Shown: in pieces, positions 21,485-32,313 of the stretch
Layout: every line of letters begins with the position of its first letter
Position numbering within the stretch: the first letter of the stretch is position 1
NCBI RefSeq assembly: GCF_030269925.1
Contig: NC_085119.1
Location: forward strand, 13,551,001-13,615,000
DNA length: 64,000 bases
From: Bombyx mori
Taxonomy: Eukaryota > Arthropoda > Insecta > Lepidoptera > Bombycidae
Direction: 5' to 3'
Made by a program: the position numbers and the translations under genes
The notes under the pieces: model-generated
Databases searched by the model: none
Seen by the model: the letters and a program-made list of their open reading frames with translations, nothing else
Told to the model about the DNA's origin: nothing

Positions 21485-22005
21485 TCAAACATAAATTTTT
21501 GAACTACAATTAACTATCTCAAAATCAAAATTTACACTTACCCAAATCAATATTAGAACTGTGTACGTATCACGGAACACAGAGCGAGGTTTCAACTTAT
21601 CGGAAAAACATTCCTAAACCGCAGAGTTGCGAATGGGCGCTATTCGCTATCGTGTCGATAGATTTGATACGACTATTCACGTGTAAGCAGTTACGCTCTA
21701 TCGCATTTTAATTCTTGATAAAGATTCAGTCGCCTCTAAGCGGAATGACAATGACTGCCTAACTACCATTGTATTGTTAACTCGATCAAGTTCGACCGAT
21801 TTGTCTATATGTTTCGGCGTAAATCGTGACTTCATATTTTAAAGGGAGGTGACAACGTGCACTTTGTTATATCTAAGGGCTACGTCTACCTAATTTACAT
21901 TGTACGTAACATATTTCTAGAATACTGAGCTCAAGGTATCACAGTTTATAAAGTACTATAATGTTTTAACGTATTAAGGTCGATGATCGTTAACATATCC
22001 TAATT
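21485..22005. other. Unassigned sequence
   Basis: No gene or repeat recognised. Confidence 0.4.
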
Positions 22006-22053
22006 TGCGTAATTACGGATGCTAGGGTTTGCGTAATTACGGATGCTAGGGCG
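22006..22053. repeat. 24-bp direct duplication
   Basis: The core AATTACGGATGCTAGGG occurs twice with a 24-base period. Confidence 0.9.
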
Positions 22054-22190
22054 TACGGACTATTACCACCATCTCGCCTATTTCTGGCGCGAGTTTCTAT
22101 CTCTAAACGAGTGATCGTATCTACATCTTGATATTTGTAAGCTCCAGTAACCAGTTAAAAGGGCTGTGAGCTCGTTCATATATTTACAAA
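22054..22190 (+). mobile_element. Strongly diverged Bm1 fragment
   Basis: Remnants such as ACCACCATCTCGCCTATTTC, AAGCTCCAGTAACCAG and GGGCTGTGAGCTCGTTCA stand in Bm1 order with deletions between them. Confidence 0.65.
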
Positions 22191-22280
22191 ACGAATGTCT
22201 AGATTAGAAGTCTATGAAACAATGTAATAATTACGAGATATTACGAGATTATAGTAATTACTGGATTACTCTTGTGAGTA

Positions 22281-22524
22281 CCGGTGGTAGGACCTCTTGT
22301 GAGTCCGCACAGGTAGGTATCACCGCCCCGCCTATTTCTGCGGTGAAGCAGTAATGCGTTTCGGTTTGAAAGGTGGGGCACCCGTTGTAACTATACTTGA
22401 GACCTTAGAACTTATATCTCAAGGTGGGTGGCGCATTTACGTTATAGAAGTCTCTGGGCTCCAGTAACCCCTTAACATCAGGTGGACTGTGAGCTCGTCC
22501 ACCCATCTAAGCAATAAAAAAAAA
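22281..22524 (+). mobile_element. Bm1 body, starting at the recurrent 5' boundary
   Basis: It starts CCGGTGGTAGGACCTC and ends AAGCAATAAAAAAAAATT. It lies 11 bases from a Bm1 head in the opposite orientation. Confidence 0.9.
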
Positions 22525-22535
22525 TTAACTTTTTG

Positions 22536-22719
22536 GAAATTTGATTTTAATACACGATGTTATTCCGGCTTCGTGAAATCCACTGCTGAATAAGAGACAA
22601 GTAGGTATTACATTAGAAAACTTGGTATGTGCCTGCGGGATTCGAACGCTGGCATAGTCCCATCACTCGATACGAGAACACAAGGCAAGGCGTCTTATCG
22701 TTTAGGCCACGATGACTTC
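22536..22719 (-). mobile_element. Bm1 head half
   Basis: Reading from 22719 on the minus strand: GAAGTCATCGTGGCCTAAAC, a B box in CGTTCGAATCCCGC, then the middle block down to AATCAAA. The body is missing, so this is the complement of the body-only copies. Confidence 0.83.
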
Positions 22720-23539
22720 ATACTTTTATCTATGTATTATTGTTGCTAACCACCTAATTAAAAATTGTACAAATTTCCAACACAAACCTTAACGAACTCC
22801 TCCAAAGACGAATACAATAAATGAAAAGACAAAAGAAGCGCACAGGCCCCCGTTTCTTGTTAATTTAATTCGCGAGCTCATTGTCAGGCAAATCGTTTAT
22901 TTATTCGGAAATTTCGGTTCCATTAAACGCAATAAAAAAAAATATTCACACAAAATAATGCCGCCCGCGAATAAAACGATTAATCACGGGAACACTGCCG
23001 GCTGCACTTGATAGCTTTTGGATTAAATTTTAATATTCAACATCTAAAAGATAAAGCACCAAATTAAGTAACAGCTTTTACACGAAACTCTGTATTTTGA
23101 GAGAATTTGAAATTACTAGAATTTCTCACAAAGAAAAAATAATAATTTCGTTATAATTCGATAGAGTATACATTTTCAGCCGTACTGTTTGATCGGATAT
23201 AGCTCATAGATGGGCCTACGAGCTGTTGGCATTACTACTATTAGCAATTAATAGGGGACCACACGCGCTAAATCGTGAAATGTTATTACAATAACGATCT
23301 CCCCAATAAAGCAGATCGTTACTTAATAAAAATGTTATACGCATTGGCTTTGAAAGATTCATACCTACACCAAAATAAAAAAAACACAGTGCCAGCGTTT
23401 TACCTATTAGTTTATTTTACCAAAATATGGCCTGGAAACAAAGTGCAAATAAAGAGAGAGGTGACGAATATATGTATGTATTTTATTGGACACCAAACCG
23501 CTTTAAGAAAAAAAAAAAGCCACAATTAAGATTAAAAAA
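22720..23539. other. Unassigned sequence
   Basis: Two overlapping plus-strand frames (23275-23529 and 23427-23690) are rich in Lys, Asn and Tyr as expected from AT-rich DNA. No domain is seen. Confidence 0.4.
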
Positions 23540-23625
23540 CAGTCAACAGGCAGATATATGTATTTGTACAATAGGCAGTCTTACCGCTGAACGTGATCTC
23601 TTCCAGACGACCGTTTTATTTACAG
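23540..23625 (-). mobile_element. Retroposon 3' end fragment, family E
   Basis: On the minus strand a CTGGAAGAGATCACGTTCAG block and a GACTGCCTATTGTACAAATA block match the core of the 9990 and 27985 copies. Confidence 0.55.
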
Positions 23626-23708
23626 AAATTCTGAAAAAGATAAAGATACAGCAGATATGTTGCGGAATACTATTAACAATAGATTACTAAAGAAAATACT
23701 TACAATAA

Positions 23709-23716
<8 letters not shown>

Positions 23717-23800
<84 letters not shown>
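23717..23800. repeat. Long (TA)n microsatellite
   Basis: An essentially uninterrupted run of about 42 TA units. Any open frame across it (repeating Ile-Tyr) is meaningless. The length is likely polymorphic and prone to assembly error. Confidence 0.97.
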
Positions 23801-23802
<2 letters not shown>

Positions 23803-23834
23803 TATATACCGCTTACATTTTAATATGAACTTTT

Positions 23835-24078
23835 TATCTATTTATTGCATTGGCGGGTAGAAGAGCTTACGGCAAACCTAATGCTAATGGTTACCGGAAC
23901 CCATAGACATCTACTACGTAAATGCCGCCACCTACCTTGAGATATGAGTTCTAAGGTCTCAGTATAGTCAACGACTGCCCCACCCTTCAAACCGAAACGC
24001 ATTACTGCTTCACGGCAGAAACAGGCAGGGTGGTGGCACCTACCCGTGCGGACTCACAAGAGGTCCTACCACCAGTAA
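23835..24078 (-). mobile_element. Bm1 body, starting at the recurrent 5' boundary
   Basis: The minus strand starts ACTGGTGGTAGGACCTC at 24078. The tail end near 23835 is diverged. Confidence 0.88.
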
Positions 24079-24526
24079 AATACTTATATACTTTGGTTAT
24101 ACATATACAAAAGGTTGTAAACACGATGACGAGCGCTGCTATCCGTTTTTCATTATCTCCGCTGCATGACTCAAAGCATAAACAGTTGCTTTTTCATATA
24201 TTCGTTGAAAGACGTAATCTCTCTTAAACTCAGCTGTTTCACTTCATGCTCCCGTCACCGTTATACACAAAGTAGCTCACTCTACGAAGTGCACGTTAGT
24301 TTCAGAGATTAAAACTAGTTCCGGGTTTCGAATGGCTTTCGGATGAGCTTTGCACTTCGAGTTTCATTAAGCTAAACGAGTACTAAGCGTAAATATACGA
24401 ATTACTTACGGGTCCGTAGAGTTATATTGAGCGATCAAAGTGCTGATCATTCTGTTTATTTGTTAAATATAATTGAAAATCGATCTTAGTACATCATTCA
24501 TTATCTTCGGTTTTCGCGAATCTATA
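24079..24526. other. Unassigned sequence
   Basis: No gene or repeat recognised. Confidence 0.4.
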
Positions 24527-24727
24527 TCTATACTAATATGATAAAGAGGAAAGATTTGTTTGTTTGTTTGTATTGAATAGGCTCCGAAACTACTAAACGG
24601 ATTTTAAATATTCTTTTACTGTTTGGAAGCTACACTATTCCCGAGTGACATAGGCTATAATCTTTTTTAAAAAAAAAATTAGGGATCCTTACTAAAACTC
24701 CAATAATGTAACCCAAGGTGTAAAATT
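24527..24727 (+). mobile_element. Helitron 5' half
   Basis: A|TCTATACTAATATGATAAAG then GGCTCCGAAACTACTAAACG and TATTCCCGAGTGACATAGG, stopping at ACCCAAGGTGTAAAA. The 3' half present in the 17109 copy is missing. Confidence 0.85.
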
Positions 24728-25654
24728 GTGCAAACACGCGGGATGTGATGTCCTACTTTTTCCCGCGGTGCACATACTATTTTTTCTCCTACCAGGCCGA
24801 AAGTTCGACATGCAAGCAATGGATGAATTTGATTTTTGGCAGACTTCGTTAAAAGTCGAAGAGTGATTTAAACTTCTTTTTATCGACAGAATACATATGT
24901 CTCGTTATTTTAAAATTTAAAATGTATCGCGAATAGAAAGAAGTAACTTGTTAATAAAATTCATGTCTCTCAATCCTATTTTCTTAATAGTTTAGTCGCC
25001 ACGAAAACAAAACTGTCTAAGCATAAGTATATAAACAAAAAAATGATGCAAAATATTTAATAGGTTTTTTTTTTAAACTGAATCATTTATTTTAAAGATA
25101 TTATGCATAAAATACCACTCCACAAAGGCAATAATAAAAGCAAAACATAAAGATTATGCAGAAGTTGGTAACATTAAATTAGGGAAGGAGAGTGACTTTT
25201 TGAACTCAATTAACTTTATGTGACCGTGTGAGGAATTCTGAATACACACTGACGACTCAACTTTCCATACAATGCTCTGTTCACATTGTTACTCGGAGGC
25301 TAAACATAACGGTATTAAAAAATATATTTATATATAGGTACACACATATATATTCGCGAATCAAAGACACTACTAAATAATGTCGTAAATAAACAAAAAA
25401 AAATTAAAATGTTTTGGAAACCTCGGAACGAAACCCTAGAAGTTTTACTAAAAATCTCATTATGATTAACCTATTAAACTTAACCCATTAAATTAAGCCA
25501 TTAAAATTATTAATCAATTTCCCATTTCTCTGTGTTCCAAAATATAAGGCAAATGAGCTCTTCTATCCAAAGTAATAAAAATGCTGTTATTTGTACCGCA
25601 TATACGATAAATGCGATTCGCTCCAGCTACTATTGAATGGAAGTGATCTTTTGT
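24728..25654. other. Unassigned sequence
   Basis: No gene or repeat recognised. Confidence 0.4.
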
Positions 25655-25749
25655 TTGCCTACCTATCTAGCAGTAAGCTCGAGAGGATATTCTGGACTCA
25701 CCTTAGTTATTGAGCGAGTTGACCGGATCGGTCCGAAAGAATTATCAAC

Positions 25750-25938
25750 GTGAAGCCGTGGAGCAGTAATGCGTTTCGGTTTGAAGGATGGAGCAGCCGT
25801 TGTATCTATACTTGAGACCTTATAACTTATATCTCAAGGTGGATGGCGCATTTACGTTGTAGATGTCTATGGGCTCAAGTAACCGCTTAACACCAGGTGG
25901 GCTGTGAGCTCATTCACCCATCTAAGCAACAAAAAAAA
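25750..25938 (+). mobile_element. Bm1 3' part inside family A
   Basis: It begins at GCAGTAATGCGTTTCGG-type sequence and ends AAGCAACAAAAAAAAA. Confidence 0.85.
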
Positions 25939-26067
25939 ACTGCCTTAAGAACAGCAGTGATTCGCTGAATCTACCACCAAATTGGAATTGCGACCAACTG
26001 AGAGGATTCGGCGAGAAACTCAGTGTGTTTATGGGTTATGTTGCACATAAAGCCCTTTTAAATTTTT

Positions 26068-26280
26068 TCTTGTTTAGGTGGGTGGACGAGCTCACAGCCC
26101 ACCTGGTATTAAGTGCGGGTTTGATTTTTATTACACGATGCTATTCCTTCACTGGGAAGTCAATCGTGAACATTTGTCAAGTACGTATTTCATTAGAAAA
26201 ATCGGTACCCGCCTGCGGGATTCGAACACCGGTGCATCGCCAGATACGAATGCACCGGACGTCTTATCCTTTAGGCCACG
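26068..26280 (-). mobile_element. Bm1 with internal deletion, inside family A
   Basis: The head, both promoter boxes and the last 40 bases before the tail are present, but roughly 200 bases of the body between them are gone. The junction is at about 26117, where TTAAGTG meets CGGGTTTG. The B box reads GGTGTTCGAATCCC on the minus strand. Confidence 0.87.
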
Positions 26281-26442
26281 GCTTCGACGAGAACGGTGAC
26301 CGGTGCTTGGAATACCTATAAACACCGAGAACCGATCGAGGTACAAAAAAGTGAACTTTTTGAATACACTGATACTAGCACTCTAGAAATAGGAATTTAT
26401 ATTGATAGCATTCTTATCTCATAACTCATTCTCATTCTTATC

Positions 26443-26582
26443 TCATAACTATACTGAGACCTTAGAACTTATATCTCAAGGTGTGTGGCGTATTTACGTT
26501 GTAGATGTCTATGGGTTCCAGTAACCACTTAACACCAGGTGAGCTGTGAGCTCGTCCACACATCTAGGCAATAAAAAAAAAT
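26443..26582 (+). mobile_element. Bm1 3' end
   Basis: It starts at AACTATACTGAGACCTTAG and ends in poly-A. Just upstream is a small tandem duplication of CATTCTTATCTCATAACT (about 26402-26448). Confidence 0.87.
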
Positions 26583-27063
26583 TGATTTACTTATACAGAC
26601 CCATGTTGGTTTCTGTACAACATTACATCTGAATTTAGGACACGTGCCAGCCAATCAACATAATCACGTTATTGTTAAGACAACGACATTGTGAGACGTG
26701 CGTCTTGAATCGAGTTTAATGTCGACGATGGAGCCAAAGTCAATTCCAAGAGACCGCCCCTGGGCTCGATCTGTACTGATAGACAACGCGTTCCGGGATC
26801 ATAATTGGTCGTTCCCTCTCGAATCTGTATCGTGTGTTTAATTAAGTTCAGGAAACCAAGGACGGAACGCGATAGCCATCTGGCGCCTCCATATCGCTGG
26901 TTAGCTGTGGATACTAGATTCGCGTAATGTGTACAATGTTCTTAAGAAAATTGTAAGTAAATTTTCTAGGATAGGACGACGAATTCCAATCTCTTGTTCG
27001 AATTGTTATGCTGCTACTGGTGTTTATGTATAGCATAACAAACGATACATAGATTTTGAAGTA
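26583..27063. other. Unassigned sequence of balanced composition
   Basis: The stretch 26620-26930 is less AT-rich than its surroundings and free of recognised repeats. No convincing reading frame or splice structure was found. Confidence 0.4.
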
Positions 27064-27429
27064 GTCGTGGCCTAAAGCATAAGACGTCTGGTAATACGTA
27101 ATTAACAAATGTTCACGACTGACTTCCACGCTAAAGGAATAACTTCGTGTAATAAAAATCAGACCCGCAAAATTATAATTTGCATAATTACTGCTGGTCT
27201 TGTCTGTCTTGCCAGTTTGCACGGGTAGGTAACACCACCTTGCCTATTTCTACCGTGAAGCAGTAATGCGTTTCGGTTTGAAGGGTGGATCAGCCATAGT
27301 TAAAAGTGCGACCTTAGAAGTCATATTTCAAGGTGGGTGGCAGCATTTACGTGGTAGATGTCTATGGGCTCGGTAACCACTTAACATCAGGTAAGTTCAT
27401 CCACCCAACTAAGTAAGCAAAAAAAAAAT
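27064..27429 (+). mobile_element. Bm1, near full length with head deletion
   Basis: It starts GTCGTGGCCTAAAGCATAAG, so the A box region is kept. A deletion then removes the segment containing the B box, and the body and poly-A tail follow. It runs through the recurrent boundary (TACTGCTGGT) without interruption. Confidence 0.88.
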
Positions 27430-27509
27430 ACTGATCTTTGGTACAGCAGCAAGAATAACAACCCTTTAAGTCGGACGCGTGTTAGCTTTAGTTTAGACAT
27501 ATTTAAATT

Positions 27510-27880
27510 TGTCGTGGCCTAATAGATAAAACGCCCGGTTCGCTTATATTAAGTCATGTAACTATAGGGGGATTCGAAGCCTTATATAACTAACACGTAT
27601 AAGCGAACAACTTCCACGATGAACGAATAATAAGGTGTAATAAAAATCTAATTTACAAAATGACAAAAAAATAGCGGAAAAAGGGGTATTTTGTTGAAAG
27701 TGGATGTTGAAATGCCAGTTAAAAGAGCGAGTGAACTGAAGAGAGAGAAAGCGTCTTGCAATACAGTTGATACTTCGTTATCATGTGCCAAAGTAGGGCT
27801 GCGGCGTTCACATTGTGATTGGTTACCACTTCACATCAAATGGGCCGTAAGCTCATTCATCCATGTCTTCAATAAAATCT
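27510..27880 (+). mobile_element. Old, diverged Bm1
   Basis: The head (TCGTGGCCTAATAGATAAAA) and middle block are followed by about 120 bases of unrelated sequence, then a degraded tail (GGTTACCACTTCACATC, GGGCCGTAAGCTCATTCA). A 71-codon frame across it is not a gene. Confidence 0.65.
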
Positions 27881-27984
27881 TACAAACATACCTAAAACTA
27901 CTATAACGATCTCCATCTCCCACTTATTATTATAATATTATAGTATATATCTGTTTATTGTATGTATATATTTTCTATAATAAT

Positions 27985-28190
27985 GTATTGTCTTTAGTAC
28001 ACCCCAACATACCTGCTATATATTTATATATTTTCCAGAATTTCTGTAAATTAAACGGTTGTCTGGAAGATATCGATTTTAACGATAAGACCGCCTATTT
28101 TACAAATGTATCTGCTTTTTGACTGTTTTTTTAATATAAATTGTGTTTTGGTGTAAAATAAAGTGTATTGTCTGTGTCTTCTCTCTATAA
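27985..28190 (+). mobile_element. Retroposon 3' end, family E
   Basis: GTTGTCTGGAAGATATCG, a CGATAAGACCGCCTATTTTAC block, and a tail with GTGTAAAATAAAGTGTATTG. The best plus-strand copy of this family. Confidence 0.6.
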
Positions 28191-28195
28191 TTTTG

Positions 28196-30334
28196 TAATT
28201 TTTGATGATTTGAATACTTTACAATTTTCGTGGTCACGAACTACTCAAATGTTAATCGTCGACTATTAAATTTCGCCTTAACTACCATCAAATCTACTAT
28301 TGAAGATATATCTTTTAATAATAAATTTTACGCTTTACTTTACGCTACAGATTTATGCGCGCTGCAAAATAAAAATTAATAAACACATACCTAATTAAAC
28401 CGTAAAAATTGTTTTAATAACATCTAGAACCTCACGCGAAAGCATGTATAATGCCGATAAATAAAATTGCAAAATAATTTCGTGTGTTGATTTTAATTAC
28501 ATACATTTTCAGCGAGCGATTCGTGATTTTGAAATTAACCAACGCCAAATTAGATTCATGCAATCAACTGTACAGACTAAAGTGAGCAATTTCTCTTTCA
28601 ACCGAACATAAGAGATTCTTTCCTCAAAAACCTAATGAGTGATGAATTATTCATACGTTTCGCAATTGCCTGTAAAGTATATGTACTCCATTTCTCTCAA
28701 TTTAAGAATGAAACGACAAATAAATGCTTTATAAAGCAAAAAAAAGGTGAAAGGTTCTTAAAGGTTTCCCTAAGGAGCCGATGCGTGAAGTTAAAGGTTC
28801 AAAAATAGTATAAGGAGTCATAAAACAAAAGCAAAATCGTACTCCAGGGTGACTTGGTGTACAGAATCGGGTTTGTTTTTGGTTTCGTTTACATTTCTGA
28901 CTGGAATATTTTACATCGAAACAGTGTCAAAGGCTAATTTAAAGGGAGTTTTTGCATACGTGAACATACTACAACACTTCATTCATCATTATCACATAAG
29001 GCTTCAAAATTTTCATTGAAATTTTGGAGGTTTAAAAAGTATCCGTTGCAAATTACACTGCCGATGTTGTGGCTAATTGTAAGAACAGCAAATACGTATA
29101 ACTAAACGAGTCAAGATTAAGATCACGAATAACAAATTTCTTGAACATAGAGACTATTCACGAATTTATTCACTATTATCCGGTCGCTAAAAAAATGCAT
29201 TCAAACGGATTATGTAACTATGGAGTTAGGTGAATTAAATTTTTAATCATTCACTAGTGCAATTCGGTTACGCCCGTTGTAATTATCGCCAGTTATATGA
29301 AAAAAGCATCGACATCTTGAAAATCGTCTCGCACCAGCTATTCGTTGATGATACCATCACAAAAACGAAAACAAACAAATAAAATATGTTTTTTAGATAT
29401 TGCATAGCTTTTATCGCGGGCTTTAAACGCGGCGACCGAATCAAGAAATTCCGTAACGAAAATAAAACCTAACACCACTCCACCTAACATGAAGCTCGCG
29501 TTCAACACATTCACACGTTGCGCTTGTGTAGTGTTTCTGAATAAACGCGCGGCGTGACGTCGCACTGCATGCGCATCATGAAAAGTCTGCCCATCTCTCT
29601 CTCGCGCGGTCTAGCTTATGAGTGTGAAGGGGACAGTTAATGTTTTGTTTTGTTAATGTTTATACAAAATATGGCGTTGCCTTATTTTATTATTGTTTTA
29701 ATATTAAATTATTAAAACAATAATAAAATTGTCTAATTATAATTGCATAAGTTGATAAAAAATACTATGCAATAGCTTTACCGCGGTAGTCCCCGAGTGC
29801 CACACGTGTTTTTATATACATTTTCCCTACTAACAAATACTTATCATTAAGAAAATAGACCATTATGCAAATTTCAATATATATTTTGAGCTGAATTGAA
29901 GCTAAAGTGATCGGTGGCTGTACAACAAATTATTATACCAACGAGATGAGCGGACGCGATTTGAACATTCAATACCTATCTCCTGTGTTGCATCATAACC
30001 TTACCTTCAAAGAAATGACTGGAAAACCACGTCGCGATAAAAATAATTTTATAATTAAATGAATTAATAATTTTAAAGGCACGAAATTCTCGTGCCCACG
30101 CGCTCTAGGCCCCCCGGTAAATAACACGTACTTAAACAATAAGATTAAAAACGAATAACCAAAATCGTTACAATACTGCGAGCTTCTATTTTGTAATTAA
30201 AAAAAAAAACTAATAAAATAAAATTAATAAAACCGAATTTCTTCATAATGGACAGAAGTTTGTAAATCAAATAACTCGTAATCTCAAATTCATTTCGTTC
30301 TTAGGAGCTGAACACAAGTGCATTTCACCCATGC
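28196..30334. other. Low-repeat island
   Basis: About 2.1 kb with none of the repeat families seen elsewhere. It holds one ORF worth testing (29338-29612, minus), described separately. The rest is AT-rich with no feature I can name. Confidence 0.5.
29338..29612 (-). other. Possible coding exon for a single-pass membrane protein
   Basis: On the minus strand a frame is open from the stop codon at 29613-29611 to the stop at 29340-29338. It has no in-frame ATG; the nearest ATG codons (29579, 29576, 29570) are in another frame that ends after 22 codons. The readable peptide contains RNTTQAQRVNVLNASFMLGG, then a hydrophobic segment (about 18 residues around GGVVLGFIFVTEF), then a charged stretch with FKARDKSYAISKKH. 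The local composition is richer in G+C than the flanks, and TATAAA lies on the same strand near 29664. TTTATTCAG just before RNTT could be a splice acceptor. I do not recognise the protein. It could be an exon, a relic of a small membrane-protein gene, or chance. Confidence 0.25.
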
Positions 30335-30560
30335 ATCAGCCCGCTGAGTTTCTCGCCGGATCTTCTCAGCGGGTCGCAATTCCGATCCGGTAGTAGATTC
30401 ATTCGCGAAGCAATTGCTCTTGAGTTTTTAGGTTCCTTCGGAGGCGCTCGGGCAGTTGTTAGCAAATCCCACCCCTCCTGGCTGAGCCTTTGCTCGCCCA
30501 CCTGTCCTGGTGAAACTGGAAAGGCCTTCGGGCCACCAGTAATCTTTCAATCATAAAAAA
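30335..30560 (+). mobile_element. Family B retroposon tail, uninterrupted
   Basis: TGAGTTTCTCGCCGGATCTT, GGTAGTAGATTCATTCGCG, GGCCTTCGGGCCACCAGTAA, then a poly-A tail. The GGCCTTCGGGCC near the end is a perfect palindrome. The first 60 bases resemble family A, so A and B may be subfamilies. Confidence 0.8.
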
Positions 30561-31184
30561 AAAACAGCTGCATTTTGGATTCTTCGGTGGTTATGGTTAT
30601 GTTCGTATTATTAGAAAAAAAACTTGAGAAAATGTGTAAAAGAGACCAGATCCAGTAGACCATCATTGAGCCGCGTACTTTTGGAGAGCCAATTTAAAAT
30701 AAGCAATACGATTGCGAATATAAAATATTTTCCTAAATGTTTTGCGGGTGTAATGATGCTTAAGGGTACTCAATAGCCTCTACTACCCTTGACACAATAG
30801 TCATTACCATTCAAACAGACCGCCTTGTTATAGCAATTGTCTGGACGTGACCTACATCTCTTTGTCCTCTTGTTACCGCAGAGAACCTCAGTATCGTCCG
30901 CTCCAGATGGCTCGATCGAAATTTGTCCAATGCAAGTTGGCGACACGGAAATCTATTGAAAATTTATTTGTCCAGTTCTTGCTTCATATTGTTTCTGACG
31001 TAAATCTAATAACTACAGTTTCACTGCTAGTTAGTTAACCATATTATTGATTACCATTTTCATAGATTTGGAAAATTAACTAGCGGCAATAAGAAACATA
31101 TGTCTCGATTATGAGTCTTTTTGTTTTGACGCGATCTGGTACGGTGACGTGTTAAGCTTCCGTTATTACTCGTCAGCTCGGCGT
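30561..31184. other. Unassigned sequence with a weak exon-like signal
   Basis: A pyrimidine-rich run ending in CCGCAG at 30882 is followed by a patch that stays open in more than one frame. No family is recognised. See the matching finding. Confidence 0.3.
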
Positions 31185-31380
31185 CTTAAGACCCATAGAC
31201 ACAATCCACGGAGTTTCTCGCCGGATCTTCTCAGAGGGACGCGATTCCGATCCGGTGGTAAATTCTGCGAAGCACTGCTTTTGCTATGGCTAGTGTTAGC
31301 AAATTCTCTCACGTTGGGCCCGTGAGCTCACCTAACCGTGAGTAACTGGAATCCGTATCCAACGAGTAAGTAGGGAAAAA
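31185..31380 (+). mobile_element. Family A retroposon tail, diverged
   Basis: GGAGTTTCTCGCCGGATCTT through GAAGCACTGCTTTTGC to a degraded AGTAAGTAGGGAAAAAG. Confidence 0.78.
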
Positions 31381-31581
31381 GTCTCAAACTGGGTCGCATT
31401 CACAATAGTAATTATCCAAGCATGAAGATTGGCCTTGGGCACATACCCATCCTTTGCAATAACCAAAAACATTTTTAACGATCTGTAACAAAATTGACCG
31501 CAAAGCTTAAATAAAAATATACTTTCAATTAATCGGTAGCTGTAATTCTACCCGGTAAACATAGTAAAAAAGAAGATCCGC

Positions 31582-31602
31582 AATAATAATAATAATAATA
31601 AC
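31582..31602. repeat. Short (AAT)n microsatellite
   Basis: About seven AAT units just upstream of a Bm1. Confidence 0.9.
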
Positions 31603-31617
31603 AGCAATAAGTACATA

Positions 31618-31864
31618 ACTGGTGGCAGGACTTCTTGTGAGTCCACGCGGGCAGGTACCACCACCCTGCCTATTTCTGCCGTGAAGCAGTAATGCGTTTC
31701 GGTTTGAAAGGTTGGGCAACCGTTGTAACTATACTGGAGACCTTAGAACTTATATCTCAAGGTGGCTGACGCATTTACGTTGTAGAAGTCTATGGACTCC
31801 AGTAACCACTTAACACCAGGTGAACTGTGAGCTCGTCCCCCCATCTAAGCAATAAAACAAAAAA
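31618..31864 (+). mobile_element. Bm1 body, starting at the recurrent 5' boundary
   Basis: AACTGGTGGCAGGACTTC to AAGCAATAAAACAAAAAAG, with a few substitutions. Confidence 0.9.
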
Positions 31865-32309
31865 GACGAGATTAAAAGAAACATTCATTAATTTATAATT
31901 CGAGAATAAGAAGTCAATCGGTAATCATGTCAAGGATATAAGCTAAACGAATCGGTTTGAATTCAGTACATATTGCATTTAGTATTCGAACTTCGTGTTT
32001 ATCTGGTAAATTTCCAGCATCCGATAAAAGGATTCTATGCGCAACGTTAACTTATTTCCAAGCGACAACACGTTCTGTGAGAACTCCTCGAAATCCTCGA
32101 GGTCTCCGCAACACACAATCGCAATACCGCATGAATAATTTATAGCATTCAAGTACAATTATTAACATTTAACATACATTACATAGAATGCGGTCCAATG
32201 CGATCCGGCTCCGAGTCGGCATGTGCGGTGAATTACACGCAACATGTCTCGATTGAATGGTGAAATACAAACGCATGCAATATACGAACGAGATTGGAAT
32301 GAATGCGAA
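31865..32309. other. Unassigned sequence
   Basis: The 62-codon frame at 31957-32145 is unrecognised. Confidence 0.4.
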
Positions 32310-32313
32310 TTAA

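Larger units (their letters stand above)
25655..26305 (-). mobile_element. Family A retroposon tail split by two Bm1 copies
   Basis: Three pieces in one order and orientation: 25655-25730 (poly-A-side end, no clear tail), 25940-26030 (GAATCTACCACCAAATTGG and GAGAAACTCAG, read on the plus strand) and 26281-26305 (GCTTCGACGAGAACGGTGAC). The two gaps are filled by Bm1 in opposite orientations. Confidence 0.75.

Noticed and set aside
23657..23860. Plus-strand frame of repeating Ile-Tyr
   Set aside because: It is the (TA)n microsatellite translated.
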